From Epiperipatus broadwayi (taxonomy: Eukaryota; Onychophora; Udeonychophora; Euonychophora; Peripatidae): 64,000 nt of DNA. Shown in pieces: positions 59,880-64,000 of this stretch. Below the pieces are notes generated by a model. The model was given only the letters and a program-made list of their open reading frames with translations. It had not been told where the DNA came from and searched no databases. Position 1 is the first letter of the stretch; every line of letters starts with the position of its first letter. A program made the position numbers and the translations under genes. The DNA lies in contig JAQFVV010012490.1 in NCBI GenBank assembly GCA_028023455.1, positions 3,534,001-3,598,000 on the forward strand, in the 5' to 3' direction.

Positions 59880-60283
59880 AAATATCAAACAATACATTCC
59901 ATTAATAATGTAGAATGTTTTCTAAAAAATAAATTTACTGATGAAGACTTCATGAGAGTTTCTCAAGCAGTAAAAAAATTATATTATATTTTACATGGAA
60001 AAATAAAAGAATGCCAAAGAAGAAGCTTTCTAACCTACATGGGCATATCAAAAATTATAATGCACCAAGCAGTGTACCACTTTCATCTGTTAAAAATATC
60101 AGTTCTAAACATCTAACAGATACTGAAATTTTTGTTCTTGAAAGATGATTAAACTTTGCCATAACACCATCTAATATCCCTTTATTAGATATAATGGTAG
60201 CCACTGAGAAAGTCACTGAAAAATTGCCTTTAGAAGAAGCAACAGAATTATGCTGGAGAATAAAAAGAATACTTTACAAATAA
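59880..60283 (+). pseudogene. Penelope-like element ORF fragment, N-terminal region
   Basis: Two frames. The first (about 59,905-60,030) reads ECFLKNKFTDEDFMRVSQ and KLYYILHGKIKECQRRSF. The second (60032-60283) includes NISSKHLTDTEIFVLER, an in-frame stop, LNFAITPSNIPLLDIMVATE and a final stop after RIKRIL. The LTDTE...L-x-[GR]-LNFA-[IV]-TP...IP pattern is the conserved segment upstream of RT in many Penelope-like proteins. The RT itself is absent. Truncated and broken. Confidence 0.7.
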
Positions 60284-62199
60284 CAAAAATTCAAATCCCT
60301 GATCTAATGTATCTAGGGAAGATTATCAATTAAAAATTAATTATTATGCAATTTTTAAAATTAACCTCTAAAAAAATTAAAAAATTAACTTTAAAAACAC
60401 TTCCTGATATAAATAAGATTATTACTTAAAGTTGCATACCCCAGGATAAAACAAAATATTACATAATGAAATGTACAATGTATAAAAAAAAAAAAAAAAA
60501 TATTAATAACATTTAATACATTTATTTATCATTTTTTTAATCTAGCTAAGTCTCTCAGAATAGATTTACATTGCCCATTTAAAATTAGACATTTGATATT
60601 TTAAAAATAATGTTAAAATTAAATGTATTTATTTATTCATTCAACATTCACCAATCTATTACTTTAAAAAATCATATCTTTAATTATTGAGTCTTTGTAA
60701 GTAAATAAATTAAAAATATTAAAATTATAATATTACATCAAAATTAAAATGAACTAACATATTATAGATTTAATTTAAGTAACAGCAAACTAAAATATAG
60801 ATTTTGAACCTGGTTTCAAAATCTAAAATTGATATAAACTTTTATAAATATTTAAAGTGATTTAATCATGACTAACTTAATACTATTAGTTTTTAAATGT
60901 TTTATTTACCATTCTATACTAAATAATATGTAAATTTAAAATACTTTAGCATGATAAGCCCTTATTTAGTCTTAAAATATAATTTAAGTTATCAAAAATT
61001 ATTTTTCGGCTATATAATTGATAAAATTACTGATACAATAACTTTTCTATACAAAATTGACATCTGAAATTATTATCAGTGTTTTCTCTTCAATTGTTCT
61101 AATTTTGTTTGTAGCAGTTATATTTTAAAAACTTCAATTTTAATATTTTAAAAGTGTAATTTTATTTAAAACTTTATCATTTCTTAGCTTAAGTATGTTA
61201 GGGTAATTTTAAGTTATCTGGATACAAATTTCCAAATTTTAACCCCAAGAAACTAAAATCTTCTTTTCTCAGCCAGCTTTATAGGTAATATAATTTTGTT
61301 ATTGCAATGTTTAAAATGTTATCTTTTAAATTTTTTGTGTAGGAGAAATTCAAGTTATTACTATTATTATCAATATAATGATTCGAGAAATTGTCATTTC
61401 AAAGGATATTTGAATGTCTGCCTTAAATTTAAATTTGTTGTAATATATTTAAAATTCTTAGCAGCAATAATGTTATTAAAGATATTATTAGTTTCCTGAT
61501 ATTTTATTTAAAACACTTGTTTCATATCAAATATTATCCAGAGTTTATTTATGTCTAGTAAAGAACTTTTAATTCATAGGATAAAGACATATTTTATTAC
61601 AATGAGTATGTTTATCAGACATTTAAAAGAATTCATTTTATGTTTACAAATAATTTAATTTAACATTCATATTCTTGAAATAAACAATTTTGTTTGTGCT
61701 GTTATTTTAATAAAGACATTATTTATTGTTTATAACAGTATGAATAGAATTTACTTATTACGATTATTTTCTCCCCTTGAAAAAAAAATCATTTTCTCAA
61801 GATATAAAAAACTGAACTGGCAATAAACTTTAATAATTATTATAACCTATTCATGTTTACACCCACACAATGCAGGCAATGATTTTCAAATTATAAACAT
61901 CCAGGTAGAGATTAAGATCAACAGAAATCTATGCAGGTAATGCATGTGCTTTTTACACCTTTATTTTCATTGTTCTCTCCACTTTACAGAAAGTTAAATT
62001 TTATTTTTCTACAATAAAAAATAAACATTTTATAATTTTTGTGATCAAGTAGTGAATTTTTTTGGTTTTTTTCTCATTTTTTGATAGTTACTGGAAAAGA
62101 GTTGTATAAAAAATATATTGGTAAAAAGTTTTACTTTTTTCATTGTATTTTGAAAAAAAAAACATTATGGGGGCTTAATGGTAAGTATTTTTATTTTTC
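60284..62199. other. AT-rich non-coding DNA
   Basis: No supported gene or repeat. Includes an A-run at about 60483-60500. Confidence 0.5.
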
Positions 62200-62836
62200 T
62201 ATATTTTTTAATTATTATTTTATTATATATTTTTTAATTATTGTTTTTTTTATATATATTCGATAAAAAAAATTACTATTGAAACTAACATAAAAAAAGA
62301 TTGTGATTATCAGCATTTTTTCCTATAATGTGAGCTTGGGTCAAGTAATTTGAATTAATTGATATGAGATAAAAATAATTATATTTTGAAAATATAATGA
62401 CCCGATTTAGATTTTTCTATAATTTTTTTGTCTGCATTTTAATAATAGTAAAAAATACGCAAATGCTAAAAGTAATGATTTTGACAGTACATAAACTTAG
62501 GCCAATTATAGACTATTGCAATATACATTTCAAAGCTGCGTATTTTTAATTATTATTTTATTCATATATATATATTTGATAAAAAAAATTCCTATTGAAA
62601 CTAACATAAAAAATAGCTCATGATTGTGTACATTTATATCATGAATTATCTGCATTTTTTGATATGATGTGAATTTGGGTGAGTATTTGAATTAATTGAT
62701 ATGAGGCAAAGATGAACATATTTTGGAAATATAATGACCTGATTTTGATTTTTCTATAATTTTTTGTCTGCATTTTAATAATAGTAAAAAATATGCAAAT
62801 GCTAAAAATAATGATCTTGACAGTATATATATAAAC
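62200..62836. repeat. Tandem duplication, unit about 320 bp
   Basis: Two direct copies (about 62235-62490 and 62560-62836) share GATAAAAAAAATT, CTATTGAAACTAACATAAAA, TTTGAATTAATTGATATGAG and TGTCTGCATTTTAATAATAG in order. Non-coding. Confidence 0.75.
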
Positions 62837-64000
62837 TACAAACTTATGTACTGCAAGCTTAACTCTATAATGAATTTAGTATTTCATTCACTTTTTATTT
62901 TATTTTGTATATAGTGACTATTTTAGTAGTACTTTTTAATAAATTACAAAGTGTATTAAAGTTCTTTATTATAATATTCAAATTATACTAATTATTGATC
63001 ATTATTAACTACTTGTTATAAGGGATGTTACTAGGAATGATTTATACATTGCAAACCCTGTATGAAAATACATTTTGAAGGGTTACTGAAAAAATTAATA
63101 GGTACTAATGTCTTTATTCTATGAAGTTTTCAAGTGATGGATTACCTTAGGTAAGTGTTATTATATACTAATTTTTTAGAAATTCTATGATGAATCCAAC
63201 CAACCTACTAACAAAAATATAATTTTAAGTTGTATGCATGATAATTTAGGATTTATGAAATAATATGAAAATAATTATTAGAAATATTAATGTTTATTCT
63301 TTTTTTTATTACTTTGAATATCAATGACTATATTTTTTCAGTTTAATTACATTATTTGGTGTTTAATCTTTAAAACAATATTTATTGTGTAATTTTTATT
63401 AATAAAACTTAAATTTATGATAAAATTTGTGGCTTAGTATAATTTTTTTTAAATATTCAATATGGCTGCTTGAAAGTGAAAAGGATAAAGAATTAAAAGT
63501 TATTCATTTTATAAAATGAAATATAAAATATATCTGATATATAATATTATATTCAATGAATTTTAAAACAAATTCTGCATTTTAATTATTCTATAATTCT
63601 TGCAATAATATTTAAATTCTATGAATTCTTTTCTCCCACTGAACATTGCTATAAAGGTGACTATACTATGTGTATAACATTTGAAATATGTATTTTTCTC
63701 CTGCAAATACATTATAATATTGGAGGACATGATTTAACAAAAATATTCTACTATAAAATATTCTAATTATTATTACAAATTAGGATATTGTGTATGATAA
63801 ATTAATTTGGAAACTTGAATTTAAATACTAGTGAACTATTTATTGCAACTTAATAAACATATATCATAATTTAAATTTATGGATACTTTTGAATGGTTAT
63901 AAATTTATCTTATTATTATTTGCTAGCATAATATCTGAAGATTTTATTAAGAATATCCAGAAAGTACTCTTATTTTGTAGATTTTTTATTTTCATTATAT
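62837..64000. other. AT-rich non-coding DNA to the window end
   Basis: I see no coding, RNA or repeat signal that I can support. Confidence 0.5.

Noticed and set aside
1-64000. CRISPR arrays, bacterial operons, ribosome binding sites
   Set aside because: Base composition, spliced exons, LTR and non-LTR retroelements and SINEs show a eukaryotic genome. The only regular short repeats are tandem arrays in LTRs without spacers.

Overview
This is an AT-rich (very roughly three-quarters A+T by eye) piece of an invertebrate animal nuclear genome. Single-exon open frames are nearly all noise, and most sequence is intron and transposable-element debris. The organism cannot be named from the sequence. 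An AT-rich invertebrate is suggested by the RT families (Ty3-type LTR elements, an APE-endonuclease/RT non-LTR element, a Penelope-like element), tRNA-derived SINEs and hammerhead-ribozyme repeats.

The one host gene I can support is on the minus strand. Three small exons at 30434-30548, 21700-21766 and 8689-8819 join in perfect phase and encode the C-terminal third of an ATP-grasp domain of a tubulin-tyrosine-ligase-like (TTLL) amino-acid ligase. The introns between them are about 8.7 kb and 12.9 kb and full of repeats. Upstream exons should lie above 30.5 kb and downstream ones below 8.7 kb; I did not find them.

The most striking content is a set of small, ORF-less repeats carrying hammerhead self-cleaving ribozyme (HHR) motifs. 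Family A (0.85-2.23 kb, 4.33-4.53 kb, 30.6-30.9 kb) has a monomer of about 419 bp. Family C (4.57-4.94 kb, 18.5-18.97 kb, 19.35-21.01 kb) has a monomer of 456 bp. Both have the full core (CTGANGA, a short stem II, GAA), a tiny self-complementary stem III, a C at the cleavage position, and a 4-7 bp stem I. Stem I differs between families yet still pairs. Head-to-tail dimers with one ribozyme per monomer match metazoan retrozymes or Penelope-element terminal repeats. At 19.4-21.0 kb two dimers face each other and form a palindrome with arms of about 760 bp inside a TTLL intron.

Layout: 0.8-4.9 kb, family A inverted cluster, a 2.1-kb solo LTR and a family C copy. 8.1-9.6 kb, two long foldbacks flanking the last TTLL exon. 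15.8-17.9 kb, a second copy of the solo LTR. 18.5-21.0 kb, family C cluster. 34.7-36.3 kb, foldbacks and two tRNA-derived SINEs. 36.7-38.05 kb, a dead Ty3-type integrase. 39.65-56.3 kb, a tandem LTR-internal-LTR-internal-LTR array of an old gag-only element, split by a young gag-only LTR retrotransposon (46319-53761) with a tRNA-Lys-type primer-binding site and one intact 484-codon gag-like ORF. 56.3-59.6 kb, a decayed non-LTR retrotransposon carrying a nested TA-flanked MITE. 59.6-60.3 kb, a Penelope-like fragment with its hairpin. 60.3-64 kb, AT-rich sequence with one tandem duplication.

All calls come from reading the sequence; family names rest on remembered motifs and were not searched.
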